A DNA stretch of 64,000 nt. Origin: CADEFX01 sp963840425. GTDB lineage: Bacteria > Pseudomonadota > Alphaproteobacteria > Rhizobiales > Hyphomicrobiaceae. The translations under genes were made by a program, and so were the position numbers. Shown here in pieces: positions 35,578 through 44,829 of the stretch (positions are counted from its first letter, which is position 1; every line of letters begins with the position of its first letter). Under the pieces are notes generated by a model, which saw only the letters and a list, made by a program, of their open reading frames with translations, did no database searches and was not told the origin of the DNA. Where the stretch lies: positions 1 through 64,000 of the forward strand of contig CAWIYZ010000025.1 of assembly GCA_963840425.1 (NCBI GenBank), read 5' to 3'.

Positions 35578-36843
35578 CTACTCAGCCACGAGCTTTGTTT
35601 CGGGCATCGCCGCCAGCAGGAGAAGAAAACCGCAACTCGCCATGGCGGCCATGCCGAGAAACGCGATGGCCATACCGAAAGTGTCTGCCAGATAGCCCGC
35701 AGCAATCACACTCACGGCTGCGCCAATGCCGCCCGCGCTGCCGACGATTCCCTGCGTGAGGTTGAAGCGCCCGGTTCCGCGCGTGACGTCGGCGAGGATC
35801 AGCGGCACAAGGATCCCCACCACTGCAGCGGAAACGCCATCGAGCGCCTGAATGACCACAATCGCGTAGGGGTCATTCGTCCACGCCAGGACAACCCCGC
35901 GCAACTGCAGCGCGGCGAACCCCAGGAGGAAGACCGGCCGCCGGCCCCAGCTTTGGGCTAGTTGCCCCACTCTCGGCGAGATTGCGGCGACGACGAATTG
36001 TGGGACGACGATGCTCGCGGCTACGAGCGCTGTTGCCCACTGACTGGAGCGGACGGCCATAGCACTGCCGACGAGCGGCAGCATCGCTGCATTGGCAGCG
36101 TGGAAAAGCATGACGGACGTCATGAGTACCAGCAGCGACGGCTTGAGCAGGAGTTCGGCAATAGGGGAAGCGCGATGCTGATCACCGAGGGAAAGACCCC
36201 CGTGCGCCCTGACGGAATCGATCTCAGCCTCGCGTATTCGCGATAGTGCAAGCACGGTCGGTATCGCCAGCGCGGCGGTCACGTAGAAGACGGCCTGCGC
36301 CGACACAAAATACCCGCACGCCCCCATAACGGCGGCCGCGAGGCCATTGCCGATTGCCGCAAAGCGCGCATTGCGGCCGAGCCGCGCTGCAATCGCCGCA
36401 TGTCCCACCAAACCCAATGTAATGGCGGCAATGGCCGGCCCCAGGATTGAGCTGGCTCCGACGTGCAGAAGCTTTGCGCCTAGAAGCGTTAGGAACAGCG
36501 GAGCGACGGCAATCAGCAGGGCGCTGATGCCGATGCCGGCGACGGCGAGAGCGGCCGCCCGCTTTTTGGATCGCACCGCATCGACAGCCCATCCGCCGGG
36601 CACCTGCCCCATGAGGCCGGCAATGCTACCGACCGACAGGATGAGGCCGATGTCGACCTGCGTCCATTTCTGCGTAGTCAAGTAAACCGACAGGAAGGGG
36701 CCAAACCCAGTTTGGAGATTAGCGACGAAGAAGGTGAACCAATCCAGTCCGCGCTGGCTGGCTCGCGAGGGCGCGCTTGCTGCGTGGGCCGATCCCGCTG
36801 CCGGATCTTGCACGCACGGGCCTCCCCTCTTTTCGGCTGTCAA
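35578..36843 (-). CDS. MFS transporter
   Basis: 421 residues with about twelve helices; first helix after a 30-residue polar start (GLDWFTFFVANLQTGFGPFL), the loop motif GGWAVDAVRSKKR after helix 2, and PAIAAITLGLVG. Resembles the group of drug or small-molecule efflux carriers. It starts only 8 bp after the PRC-barrel gene stop, suggesting co-transcription. Substrate unknown. Confidence 0.9.
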   Translation of the reverse strand: MTAEKRGGPCVQDPAAGSAHAASAPSRASQRGLDWFTFFVANLQTGFGPFLSVYLTTQKWTQVDIGLILSVGSIAGLMGQVPGGWAVDAVRSKKRAAALAVAGIGISALLIAVAPLFLTLLGAKLLHVGASSILGPAIAAITLGLVGHAAIAARLGRNARFAAIGNGLAAAVMGACGYFVSAQAVFYVTAALAIPTVLALSRIREAEIDSVRAHGGLSLGDQHRASPIAELLLKPSLLVLMTSVMLFHAANAAMLPLVGSAMAVRSSQWATALVAASIVVPQFVVAAISPRVGQLAQSWGRRPVFLLGFAALQLRGVVLAWTNDPYAIVVIQALDGVSAAVVGILVPLILADVTRGTGRFNLTQGIVGSAGGIGAAVSVIAAGYLADTFGMAIAFLGMAAMASCGFLLLLAAMPETKLVAE

Positions 36844-36851
36844 CTGACGCC

Positions 36852-37283
36852 TTAGTTCTCCGCTTTGCGCACGATGATCGCTTCGCCCGGCCTGTATTCC
36901 GGTGCCAGACGCAATTGGTCTCGGCTCATCTCGAGGACCACGACCGGCTGCTTACCACCAGTGTCAAAGCGAAGAGCGGACCATTCGACGGCGATCTTGC
37001 GGGTGCCGATACCGAGGAAGCCCCCAAGCTCGACGACCGCCGCCTGCACTAAGCCGTTTTGATCTGCAAGGAGATCAATGATCCTGCCCATATCCTCTTC
37101 TTTGGTCCGGACTTCTCTGCCGAGAACGCTCTCGAGCACTGGCCCCCGCTGCATCTTGAAAACATCATTGCCCGCCGTCTGCGCGTGGGCCCCTTCTTGC
37201 GCCACGGGCGGCGAGGTTGCTGGCTGGCCCAGCAGGATAATCGCAATGGCTGAAGTCACGCAGGCCTTAATTGAAGGTCTCAT
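36852..37283 (-). CDS. Exported PRC-barrel domain protein
   Basis: 143 residues with a signal peptide (CVTSAIAIILLGQPATSPPVA) and a PRC barrel (SVLGREVRTKEEDMGRIIDL, then ALRF and VVLEMSRDQL). Widespread in Hyphomicrobiales as envelope stress proteins of unknown mechanism. First gene of the group that continues with the MFS carrier. Confidence 0.88.
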   Translation of the reverse strand: MRPSIKACVTSAIAIILLGQPATSPPVAQEGAHAQTAGNDVFKMQRGPVLESVLGREVRTKEEDMGRIIDLLADQNGLVQAAVVELGGFLGIGTRKIAVEWSALRFDTGGKQPVVVLEMSRDQLRLAPEYRPGEAIIVRKAEN

Positions 37284-37704
37284 GCCGCTCCCCGTTGTGA
37301 ACGCACATATGAAGTGCGACGGTCGCCTTGGAGTTCCCGGTTCCAGATTGTTATATGGGAACTAACCTTATCCGCTGCGCACTTGCTCCCACGAATACCG
37401 TTGCGCCAAGGATTGGCGCCAGCACAATAAGCCTAGACTTCATAGCGAGCATCCCGGTCGTTGTGCGGGCAGGTATCGCGCGCGGAACTCAGCAGCACAT
37501 GGTCCACCGTTCCGCGAAGGCCATCCATCAGGGGAAACCCTCAACGCACAGCCAGGCGATCTTGAAGGTTGCTACTGCTTGCGGCGACGCGTGCGATGAC
37601 TGTCGCGCTCCCTAAGGCGTGCCCACACCGGCCGAATGGACCGGGCCACTGTCGCCGAGTTGGATGGCACGTGCTACCCTATGCGTTCGGCAGGGAGCAG
37701 TTTG
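37284..37704. other. Intergenic region without a supported gene
   Basis: About 420 bp with no convincing gene; probably contains the promoter for the PRC-barrel/MFS unit on the minus strand. Confidence 0.35.
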
Positions 37705-37902
37705 ATGAGTTTGATCGCCCCCAACGGCTCGACCATCAAGACCGAGGAACAGATCAAAGACCCGGCACGACCAGTTCGCCGCGACTGCGCCGAGGGCGAC
37801 AGTGTGATCTTCACGCAGCACTATGACCTCCGCCGGCAGTGGCTCGCCGGTTTAATGCGAGGCGGTGCTCAGCGCCTGTTCAGGTTCTTCCGAGCCCGTT
37901 AA
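37705..37902 (+). CDS. Small hypothetical protein
   Basis: 65 residues (SLIAPNGSTIKTEEQIKDPA, ending QRLFRFFRAR). Mixed polar composition with plausible codon use, no family recognised. The frame is open from 37636. Low confidence. Confidence 0.35.
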   Translation: MSLIAPNGSTIKTEEQIKDPARPVRRDCAEGDSVIFTQHYDLRRQWLAGLMRGGAQRLFRFFRAR

Positions 37903-38174
37903 GCCTGACTGTGCTCTATAGCTATTGAGGCAACGATCCATTGAAAGCCTTACTCCAGCGCTCGACGGCCACGTAGGCGTCCTCCTTAGGTCCGGCCAGT
38001 ACGATGGTGGGTATCGCCCACAGGCTCGATTACTTTGCAGTTTTCAATCGCGGACGCAGTGTCTGGAAGCAATAGTCCCCAACGACTGCTGCTAGCGGCC
38101 AAAGTTGGAGCATCAGCACGCTCCATGCACCCCGACACGCAGCGACGAAGCTCTGCGTTCAGGTTCTGGTTGAA

Positions 38175-38627
38175 TTATGAGCTTTTCCTCTTGCCTGTGA
38201 CCTCGTCCCATTTGTCGCCCAGCTCCTTCTTGATCTCATCCACTTTCTTCCAGGCGTCGTCTTTCATCTCGACAAAAGTCGCACGGCCCTTGGCATACTC
38301 GGTGTCAGGCAGATCGAAGGTGGTCATGAACGGGCATCCGCCGGGACTCAATTGGGCGGCAGCATAACGCACCCGGGTCGTTCCAGGGGCCGCTCCAGGT
38401 CCCACGCGGGCAATCGTCGCGTCCTTATCCATGCGGCATTGACCGCCTTCGGGGATATGTTTCAGATCCACGGCTACGTATTTGCCGCCTTCATTGAGCA
38501 GGATCACGCTGGTCGTAGCGGGCATGAACGCGAGTTCTAGCCCTGGATCGCCCGTCTGTGCACTGAGAGACATGGTCAAAGCCAACCATGGCAACACAGC
38601 TATCGACGCGCCTTTCAACCACTTCAT
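38175..38627 (-). CDS. Exported hypothetical protein
   Basis: 150 residues with a signal peptide (WLKGASIAVLPWLALTMSLSA), two Cys likely to form a disulfide (GGQCRMD and PGGCPFM), and a charged Lys-rich C-terminus (EIKKELGDKWDEVTGKRK). An AGGAGG site precedes the ATG. Envelope location inferred; function unknown. Confidence 0.65.
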   Translation of the reverse strand: MKWLKGASIAVLPWLALTMSLSAQTGDPGLELAFMPATTSVILLNEGGKYVAVDLKHIPEGGQCRMDKDATIARVGPGAAPGTTRVRYAAAQLSPGGCPFMTTFDLPDTEYAKGRATFVEMKDDAWKKVDEIKKELGDKWDEVTGKRKSS

Positions 38628-38705
38628 AACTGGCCTCCTTTGCCGTGACGCTGCTTTTCCGTGGTCTTGAGATCCATGAGCAACTCTTCCAATTCGGCCT
38701 CGCCA

Positions 38706-38825
38706 TCATGTACGAACGGGAAACTCACCAATCACGTTTCCGACTTCATCCGAGATGACCGTCGCAAAGGGAAAATCAGTCGGTGTCGCAACCGCCTCGC
38801 CTTTGTAGGTCGTCATCACGTTCAT
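38706..38825 (-). CDS. Very small hypothetical protein
   Basis: 39 residues (TTYKGEAVATPTDFPFATVI ending IGEFPVRT), protein-like in composition, with an AAAGG site upstream. No family recognised. Confidence 0.3.
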   Translation of the reverse strand: MNVMTTYKGEAVATPTDFPFATVISDEVGNVIGEFPVRT

Positions 38826-39397
38826 TGAGAGACACCTTTTGAGTAGCGTGGACAAATAAAACTGTGGTGCGGTTGCGCACGGCTTCGCCAAGGTCCAACA
38901 CCGAGCTGCCTTGCTCGGTCGCATCGCCAGATGGCGAGTAAGGATCGCGATCGGTTTTAAGAATGACGGAGCGTGGCATGCGGGTGGTACTGCCGCTTCA
39001 TCGACGTGCCCAAGCAACGTATCGAACAGCAGAAAGGTTGCAGTGTTTTCTGAGCTTCAGGATTGCCGATCTTCACACAACACAAGTGCGCTGCAGCGCA
39101 CACGAGAAGAAGCCGCTCGCATCGAGCGACTTCTCCATTTATCGGATGGTGATCCACGCACCGTCGCGATAGTAGCCGTGTCCACGCGCGCCCCCACCGG
39201 CCAGCGCAACGGCATGAGTTGATTGACAGTCTGGATGTGGAAACCAGGGCTCAGCAACGCAGCGGTTTACTCTGACCGGGCTGAATAGGATCTATCCCTT
39301 GTGCCGTCGGCGGATGTTCGGTCTTGGAGCCAGGAACCGGTCCTGCTGACGTGGTGTCGTTGCGCGAGCCGCCCTCTGTTGACTTGCCCAGTCGCGA
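38826..39397. other. Gene-poor region
   Basis: About 570 bp in which no frame looks like a conserved protein and no structured RNA was recognised. Confidence 0.35.
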
Positions 39398-39598
39398 TCA
39401 CGGTGACGTGGTCCGCTCGGCCGTGCCCAACCTCCGAAACAGCCACTTCGCCTTGATGCAGTTCTCCAGGTCCTGGTTCGGCATGCGGCTCTCGGCACAC
39501 TCACGGCGCGCGAGTTCGAGCCGCTTCCAGTGATCTATGCCCGAGAACACGCCGATCAGGACGACGACAAATACCACGATCCATGCCCACACACGCAT
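39398..39598 (-). CDS. Small membrane protein, hypothetical
   Basis: 66 residues: one N-terminal helix (VWAWIVVFVVVLIGVFSGI), then a charged stretch with a Cys pair (RRECAESRMPNQDLENCI). A possible small exported or anchored protein. Its 5' end overlaps by 16 bp a divergent small frame. Confidence 0.45.
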   Translation of the reverse strand: MRVWAWIVVFVVVLIGVFSGIDHWKRLELARRECAESRMPNQDLENCIKAKWLFRRLGTAERTTSP

Positions 39599-39825
39599 GT
39601 CGGTCTCCCGACTGGTCTGCCATTGATTGGGTCTCGCTCGCTGTGCTGTCGCTGCTTGTGCTGATTGCAGCGCGCATCGGGGGGCGGTTGTCACTCGGCA
39701 GTCGCGGCATCGGCGCGTTTCTCATGGCTCTGTTGTTCGCGGCTGGCTTTGCGGTTTGGTCTTACGCTCTCCATGACACCGTCACGCAAATGATTGCGAT
39801 GGTCACTTCGGGCAGGCAGAGCTAG
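39583..39825 (+). CDS. Small membrane protein, hypothetical
   Basis: 80 residues with two hydrophobic helices (WVSLAVLSLLVLIAARIGG, GAFLMALLFAAGFAVWSYAL). No family recognised. Divergent from and overlapping the start of the minus-strand small gene. Confidence 0.4.
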   Translation: MPTHACRSPDWSAIDWVSLAVLSLLVLIAARIGGRLSLGSRGIGAFLMALLFAAGFAVWSYALHDTVTQMIAMVTSGRQS

Positions 39826-40047
39826 GGCGACGTTTCGGCCATAACGATGTACACCACGCCGCCCGCTGCGTTGAAGAGATCTCCGCGGTTGCAGGCGAGG
39901 GCGCTTGGAACTAGGACGCCCAGTCGCGGGTTTGGTTAATCTTCGGACCCGATGTCATAAGGACCATCCGCGCTGGCTACCGTCGAGCGAGTCGAGGTCG
40001 AGCGAGATCGTCGCTGGACTTCAAGGACGATCAGTATCCTAGCGGCA

Positions 40048-40437
40048 ATGGCCGTCGATGTCGGCCTCGTTTGGCTGTTGTATGTCCGAGCAGACTATGA
40101 TCCTCCAGTAGGCGCGGCGGAAATGTTCTGGGTACGCGTCCTCGCAGCATTTTCAGCCTACACAGTCCTGCAGCAGTGGACTCTTGCCAATCAAACCGGC
40201 AGAGGGGACGACTTGTCCGCTGCGCTCGACAAGTTCGTTGCAGCAAGCCCGATTGTAGTTGCGGCGGTCATCGAGGCCTATTGGTTGGGCGCTGCGGGCT
40301 CCGGCGCCCTGTCCTGGCGGCACCACGCCGTTGCAGCACTGTGGTCCGCCTTCGCCTTCACCGACTTCTTCGCCACCGATATCACCAACCAGCGCCTCCG
40401 CGCCCGCCAGTTCAACGTCGGCGACAGCATGGCCTAA
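40048..40437 (+). CDS. Hypothetical membrane protein
   Basis: 129 residues with three or four hydrophobic segments (VGLVWLLYV, FWVRVLAAFSAYTVLQQW, ASPIVVAAVIEAYWLGAAG, HHAVAALWSAFAFTDFFATD). Composition fits a real small membrane protein; no family recognised. Confidence 0.5.
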   Translation: MAVDVGLVWLLYVRADYDPPVGAAEMFWVRVLAAFSAYTVLQQWTLANQTGRGDDLSAALDKFVAASPIVVAAVIEAYWLGAAGSGALSWRHHAVAALWSAFAFTDFFATDITNQRLRARQFNVGDSMA

Positions 40438-40604
40438 CGCGGATGGTGAACCTCACCCGTGCAGCCGGAAGTCCGGGGCAGGCCGTGGGTGGCGGTCGTG
40501 GCGACGGCGGCCCTAAGATAGACGAAAATTGACAATAGATGGCGCGAGGACGCAAAACTGGCGATCCGGCGATGCAGAGCATGTTACCGCGCTGCTCGGA
40601 AGGG

Positions 40605-40847
40605 TTAGTCCCCCATCCAGTGACGCGCTCTCAGGTTCAGCGTGTGGTCAAGGCCACCGAAATCGAGCGGTATCGAGTAACCGATGAACCAGCCGTGGAC
40701 TGATTTGTAACCAAACTGGTCCCAGCACATGCGTCTACCATCGCAATCCTGGCGATCATCGGAACCACAGATGGGAGTAGCAGCGTTCCAAGCAGCTCGC
40801 CTCCGCACCTCGTCGCGGCTCGATCCCGCGAACATTGTCATTCTCAT
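40605..40847 (-). CDS. Small hypothetical protein
   Basis: 80 residues (RMTMFAGSSRDEVRRRAAWN, with four Cys). A strong AAGGGGAAGG site precedes ATG 40847. No recognised family. Confidence 0.35.
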   Translation of the reverse strand: MRMTMFAGSSRDEVRRRAAWNAATPICGSDDRQDCDGRRMCWDQFGYKSVHGWFIGYSIPLDFGGLDHTLNLRARHWMGD

Positions 40848-41329
40848 GAACGATCCTTCCCCTTTCGTGATCCGCCGACAGCTTGACCGCTGATCGTCGA
40901 TTAGGGAAGTCAACTTCTTGCCACGGTGCCGATTTGCGCCAAGCACATCGTGCTACGCGCAGTTATCCACAGTGAAACAGCACCTTGAGGGGCTGCCGCT
41001 GATCAAAGAAGCGGCGTTGGCGGATGAAGCCCAACACGGTGTTCGTGAGCGCCGCCAATCCCCAGACCGGCGTTTTCGTGCCTATCTCCTCCGGAACGGG
41101 GATGCTCATGCTCGCATAATAGTCAATGCGCACGCGACTGCTTCGCAGCACTCGCCCGGCAACGCCTGGCATAGGCAGCTGCCCCCAGAGACGCCACACG
41201 CGCCAATCTCAGCAAGGACTATGGTGGATCGCGTCCAGCGCCGCTTCGATCTCCCGCCCTGACGCTGAGCGAGGAATTTGCTGCGCTTCCGCAACCCGCC
41301 CACCGCTCAGGTAGGCTAACCCGTCGTTG
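40848..41329. other. Intergenic region without a supported gene
   Basis: A minus-strand frame at 40963-41199 has some protein-like stretches (VPEEIGTKTPVWGLAAL) but no good start; not called. Confidence 0.35.
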
Positions 41330-41671
41330 CTAGCCGCGACCTGGCGGAAGCTCCTCCCCCTCCCGGTCATAGGCGGGTGGGAGATAGATGCTGACCGTCT
41401 TTAGCGTGCCGCGGCCAGTATTGCGGATTTCATGCGTATCGCCCGCCTCGATCAGGACAAGCGTGCCGGGCTTGAGCGGCAGCTTGTGGCCGTTGATGAC
41501 GGCAGCGCCGGTTCCTTCCGTCACATACAGCCACTGATCCGCACCCTTGTGACGATTGTCAGATCCGCCCTCGGTGTCGCCCGGGCCGAGGACCATCACG
41601 GCTCCTTGCGATTTCTTGTTGCCAACCGAGACGCGGAAACCCTTCGTGAATTTCAGTTGCGCGTGCTTCAT
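41330..41671 (-). CDS. Cupin domain protein
   Basis: 113 residues forming one cupin: VMVLGPGDTEGG, then HKGADQWLYVTEGTG as motif 1 and LIEAGDTHEIRN as motif 2. Metal-ligand pattern is degenerate (one His in motif 1, one in motif 2). ATG 41671 is preferred to an upstream start for fit to the family. Sugar or small-molecule binding, or isomerase role, cannot be decided. Confidence 0.82.
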   Translation of the reverse strand: MKHAQLKFTKGFRVSVGNKKSQGAVMVLGPGDTEGGSDNRHKGADQWLYVTEGTGAAVINGHKLPLKPGTLVLIEAGDTHEIRNTGRGTLKTVSIYLPPAYDREGEELPPGRG

Positions 41672-41824
41672 GCTGCCCTCGTTGGGTTCGTCCTCCCCCA
41701 CCTAACCCGCAGAAGTCTGGTTTAGTCCATCGTTGGCTTGAGGGTCCTTGCTATGCTGCGATGCAGCCTGACTTTTGCAGCGCTCGACGTTTGGTCCCCA
41801 CCTCGTCTGTCGGAGCAATGATTG

Positions 41825-42588
41825 ATGATCGAGCGGCTGCGCTATTGGTATGAGTCGGACAGCCGTCCCGCCCACCGCTTCCGCTACGGGCTGCTGGCGT
41901 TCGATATCGTGACTGTGGTCTTCGTCGTCGCCTCGTCGTTCACACGAGATGCATGGTGGGTCGAAGCGCTCGATGTCGTGTTCGGCCTTCTCATCTTGGC
42001 TGACTTCACCGCACGATTGCTGATCAGCCGGCACCGCCTGCGCGACCTTCTCCATCCGACCACATGGGCCGACCGTTCGCGATCCTCTCGTTTCTCGCTC
42101 CTCTTGCCGGAGAAGCCGGCGGATTCCTGCGGGTGCTGCGAACGCTTCGCCTCTTGCAGACCTACCAGTTGCTTTCGCGCCTGCGGGCCGACAGCCCGTG
42201 GTTTCGGCGCAACGAAGAGCTGGCATTGGCCGTTGTGCACCTCGTTGTGTTCCTGTTCGTCATGACCGGCCTTGTCTACGAGACCCAGCATTGGACAAAC
42301 CCGCAGATCGGCAACTATGTCGATGCGCTCTATTTCACTGTGACGGCCCTTACAACGACCGGTTTTGGCGACATCACGCTGCAGGGCACTACCGGCCGCC
42401 TGATCTCTGTCGTCATCATGATCTTTGGCGTGACCCTGTTTCTGCGTCTGCTTCGCTCCCTGCTGCAGTCGCAAAAGGTCCGCTTTCCCTGCCCCGACTG
42501 CGGCTTGCAGCGTCACGAGGCCGACGCTGTCCATTGCAAGGCGTGCGGACGGGTGTTGAACATTCCTGATGAGGGCACTGCTCTCTGA
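41825..42588 (+). pseudogene. Voltage-gated-type potassium channel with zinc ribbon tail, frameshifted
   Basis: First frame: helices FDIVTVVFVVASSF and ALDVVFGLLILADFTARLLI. Second frame from about 42072: voltage-sensor-like helix RVLRTLRLLQTYQLL, S5, pore helix and filter TVTALTTTGFGDI, S6 (VVIMIFGVTLFLRLL), and a Cys4 ribbon CPDCGLQ...CKACG. One missing base near 42070 splits the gene. The corrected length is about 255 residues. The selectivity filter is TTGFGD, typical of K+ channels with Phe in place of Tyr. The C-terminal zinc ribbon is found in several bacterial members. Cation conductance is inferred from the filter. Confidence 0.8.
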
Positions 42589-42655
42589 TCAAGGTGTGGC
42601 AGGCCCATGTGGCACCACGCCATTACGGCTTGAGGTCGACTGCTGCTATAGCGCC

Positions 42656-42889
42656 CTGGCTGTTGCCCCGATCATGCTCGTTACTCCACCGTTGCAACTA
42701 TCGCTCGTCTTCCGCTTCGTTTTCGCATTTCTATTCAACCCACATCATGAAGTCTTCGGAGTTGCTGTCGTGCTTGGGTCGATAGTCTCGATCCTTGGGG
42801 CATGTACCATTGCCGTCGATACGCACCTCATCCTGAATGCGTTTTCCATTCCCGAGCCAATCGCGGGGTACCTCGGCCGGCAGCTTTGA
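42656..42889 (+). pseudogene. C-terminal remnant of an EamA/DMT transporter
   Basis: The reading VAPIMLVTPPLQLSLVFRF, then FNPHHEVFGVAVVLGSIVSI, matches the last two or three helices of DMT-family permeases that I recall from this order. The N-terminal helices are missing; upstream is the channel gene. A truncated relic. Confidence 0.5.
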
Positions 42890-42900
42890 TGGGTGAGACC

Positions 42901-43065
42901 TCAGAACGGATGGCGTTCTTGACGCCGTTGCTGTTCGCGTCGGCGCATTTCCTCACCCGAGGCTTCGCGCGACGGCTGGTCCTGCCGCTCGGTTTTGAGA
43001 CCAGCCGCGCTCTGGCCCTGCCTTTCCGGCCGTTGCCTCTGCTGCTGCTCTTGTTGCGATTGCAT
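42901..43065 (-). CDS. Small Gln/Arg-rich hypothetical protein
   Basis: 54 residues starting QSQQEQQQRQRPERQGQ and ending in EEMRRREQQRRQERHPF. Low-complexity proteins of this kind occur in rhizobia, but low complexity also makes a chance frame possible. Confidence 0.3.
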   Translation of the reverse strand: MQSQQEQQQRQRPERQGQSAAGLKTERQDQPSREASGEEMRRREQQRRQERHPF

Positions 43066-43084
43066 CGGATCCCTGCGGCGTGGC

Positions 43085-43354
43085 TCAATCCGTGTCAATT
43101 TCCGTGACCTCGCCTTCAGCAACCCGGAAGTTGGCCAGTGCGCGCCCTGTCAAGCCAACGCGCGCGCAGATCGTGCAGTGAAGATTGCCCAGCTGTTGCC
43201 AAACCAACTTCTCGGCCGTCTGCTTGTCGTCGGCGGCCACCGCGAAAAGCCGTTGCATCGGCTGGCGGACACCGATGATGGGGATGAGCGCCTCCACCAC
43301 CCAACCGCGCGTTGCGGTCTCTGCTGGACGGCGCGAAAGGAGCGGCTTCAGCAT
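43085..43354 (-). CDS. Small hypothetical protein
   Basis: 89 residues (VVEALIPIIGVRQPMQRLFA, DDKQTAEKLVWQQLGNLHC) with even, protein-like composition. No family recognised. Immediately upstream of the Gln-rich frame on the same strand. Confidence 0.45.
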   Translation of the reverse strand: MLKPLLSRRPAETATRGWVVEALIPIIGVRQPMQRLFAVAADDKQTAEKLVWQQLGNLHCTICARVGLTGRALANFRVAEGEVTEIDTD

Positions 43355-43502
43355 GCGCGCTTATGCCATGCCGCGTTCCTGTGGTCCCTCAGGCGCCTTT
43401 GGCCTGTGGATGGCGAGTGGCACGAGCCGGAGATTATCTGGGTAGGTGCCCCGTCTGACTTGATACATTCGACTTCACTTGATGCCCGCCTCGTCGCGAT
43501 CA

Positions 43503-43685
43503 CTAGCCCGACCCGGTCGACCTTTTCCAGAAACGATGCAGAGCTTCGCGCTCCCTAACCCTGCGGGGATCAAGTTCGCTGAGAAGGAATAGGAAGCGAG
43601 CCGGCAGCGGTTTCTTGACCACCGCACCCGTCTTCTTCCTAAGCAGTTTGCCTAGGTGCTTCAACGTTTCCTTCGGAAGTTCCAC
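43503..43685 (-). CDS. Possible NepR-like anti-sigma factor
   Basis: 60 residues. The core HLGKLLRKKTGAVVKKPLP with ARFLFLLSELD resembles the two-helix NepR signature (LG..LR......PLP..F..LL..LD) of anti-sigma factors in the alphaproteobacterial general stress response. No phyR or ecfG gene is next to it, which is unusual for a canonical nepR, so this would be an orphan paralogue. The match is by eye. Confidence 0.45.
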   Translation of the reverse strand: MELPKETLKHLGKLLRKKTGAVVKKPLPARFLFLLSELDPRRVREREALHRFWKRSTGSG

Positions 43686-44157
43686 AGCCCGCCCTCCACG
43701 ATGGTGGATCTATTGCGTGAACCCGCTGATGCACACGCTCGTTCCCGTGTGCCTCCTACTTCTGCGTGCTACCGCGCCTTTCCGCCCAAACTGTCATCCG
43801 ATCAGTGCCGCCGGTGCCTTGAGGGCGTGATTTCGTTATGCGTTCGACCTATCCGCGCGTGGTCCGTAGGCCGCTCGTTCCGCCGGATTTATCCACGGCC
43901 AACTTCTGGCGCGACGCAACCACCACGAAGGCGCGGCCGTTGTCTTGTCATTGGTGGTTGCGTTTGTTGCGTTCCGATGTGGCGTTCCGTGCGTTGAGCG
44001 GATTAGCCGCCGCTGAGCGGTGGTATCGCGTACGGCGGCTAGTCCTCGCGCGTTGCAGCGGTAGTAGCGAGAACAGCCATGTACCAAGCCTATGACCGCC
44101 ACAAGTGGGAGCGGATACCCGCAAAGAGTTGGAACGACGGGCGAAGCAGCCACCCTG
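43686..44157. other. Gene-poor region
   Basis: About 470 bp. Short frames here have the skewed Arg/Pro-rich composition of non-coding high-GC DNA. Nothing supported. Confidence 0.35.
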
Positions 44158-44559
44158 CTACGGCGCGTGCTCGTTATCAGCACCGATCAGGTGTTGAAAC
44201 AGGGACATGGGTGCGAGCGTGGCCTCGCGGGCCCAAGAAAATAGATCGTTGCCGCCCGTTTGTGCCCCAGATGCGAAGTCGGGATCTTCCTGGCTGTCCA
44301 ATGCCTTTCTGAGCCGTTGTGCCCCGGAGGCAGGGTCGTCGAGGAGGGTGGCGAAGCCGATGGTGATCAATGCAATGCCTTCGGTGTCTTGGTCGAGATT
44401 GGAGCGCTGGGCTGTGGCGTCGAACATGCCGAGGCAGTACCCCAAAACCCAAACATCCTTGAGGGCATCGCGAGCGTCCGTAGATGCGAGCGACAGCTGC
44501 GTTTGAATCGCAACTGCAACAGGGTCGGATAGATCAGTTAGGCGTTTGATATCTGGCAT
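44158..44559 (-). CDS. Hypothetical protein
   Basis: 133 residues with helical composition (LTDLSDPVAVAIQTQLSLA, VWVLGYCLGMFDATAQ, LITIGFATLLDDPASG). Clean reading with GGAGATT before ATG. No family recognised. It is divergent from the solute-binding protein gene over a 270-bp gap. Confidence 0.55.
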   Translation of the reverse strand: MPDIKRLTDLSDPVAVAIQTQLSLASTDARDALKDVWVLGYCLGMFDATAQRSNLDQDTEGIALITIGFATLLDDPASGAQRLRKALDSQEDPDFASGAQTGGNDLFSWAREATLAPMSLFQHLIGADNEHAP

Positions 44560-44829
44560 TGGAAATCTCCAACCCCGCTAGCTGCTGCGGGATAGCGCGG
44601 CGCGGTAAGGCTTGTTGGTCGATGGGCCATTTCCGCTCACGTTCCGCAGCGATGGTCTCGCGGAACGCACATGCCGCGCAATCATCTGCTACCACACAAC
44701 TATTTCGTTTCGTTCGCTTTTCAGCCCTCTTGTTGACTGGACATGCAGCCGAGGCGGGCTCATAGTTGCCAGTAACAAACAAAGAAAATCCGTTGTTTCC
44801 AAGCAAGCCGTCAAAGGGAGGACTACGTC

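Noticed and set aside
40963..41199. Minus-strand 78-codon frame
   Set aside because: Some protein-like stretches but no credible start or family, and composition changes along the frame.
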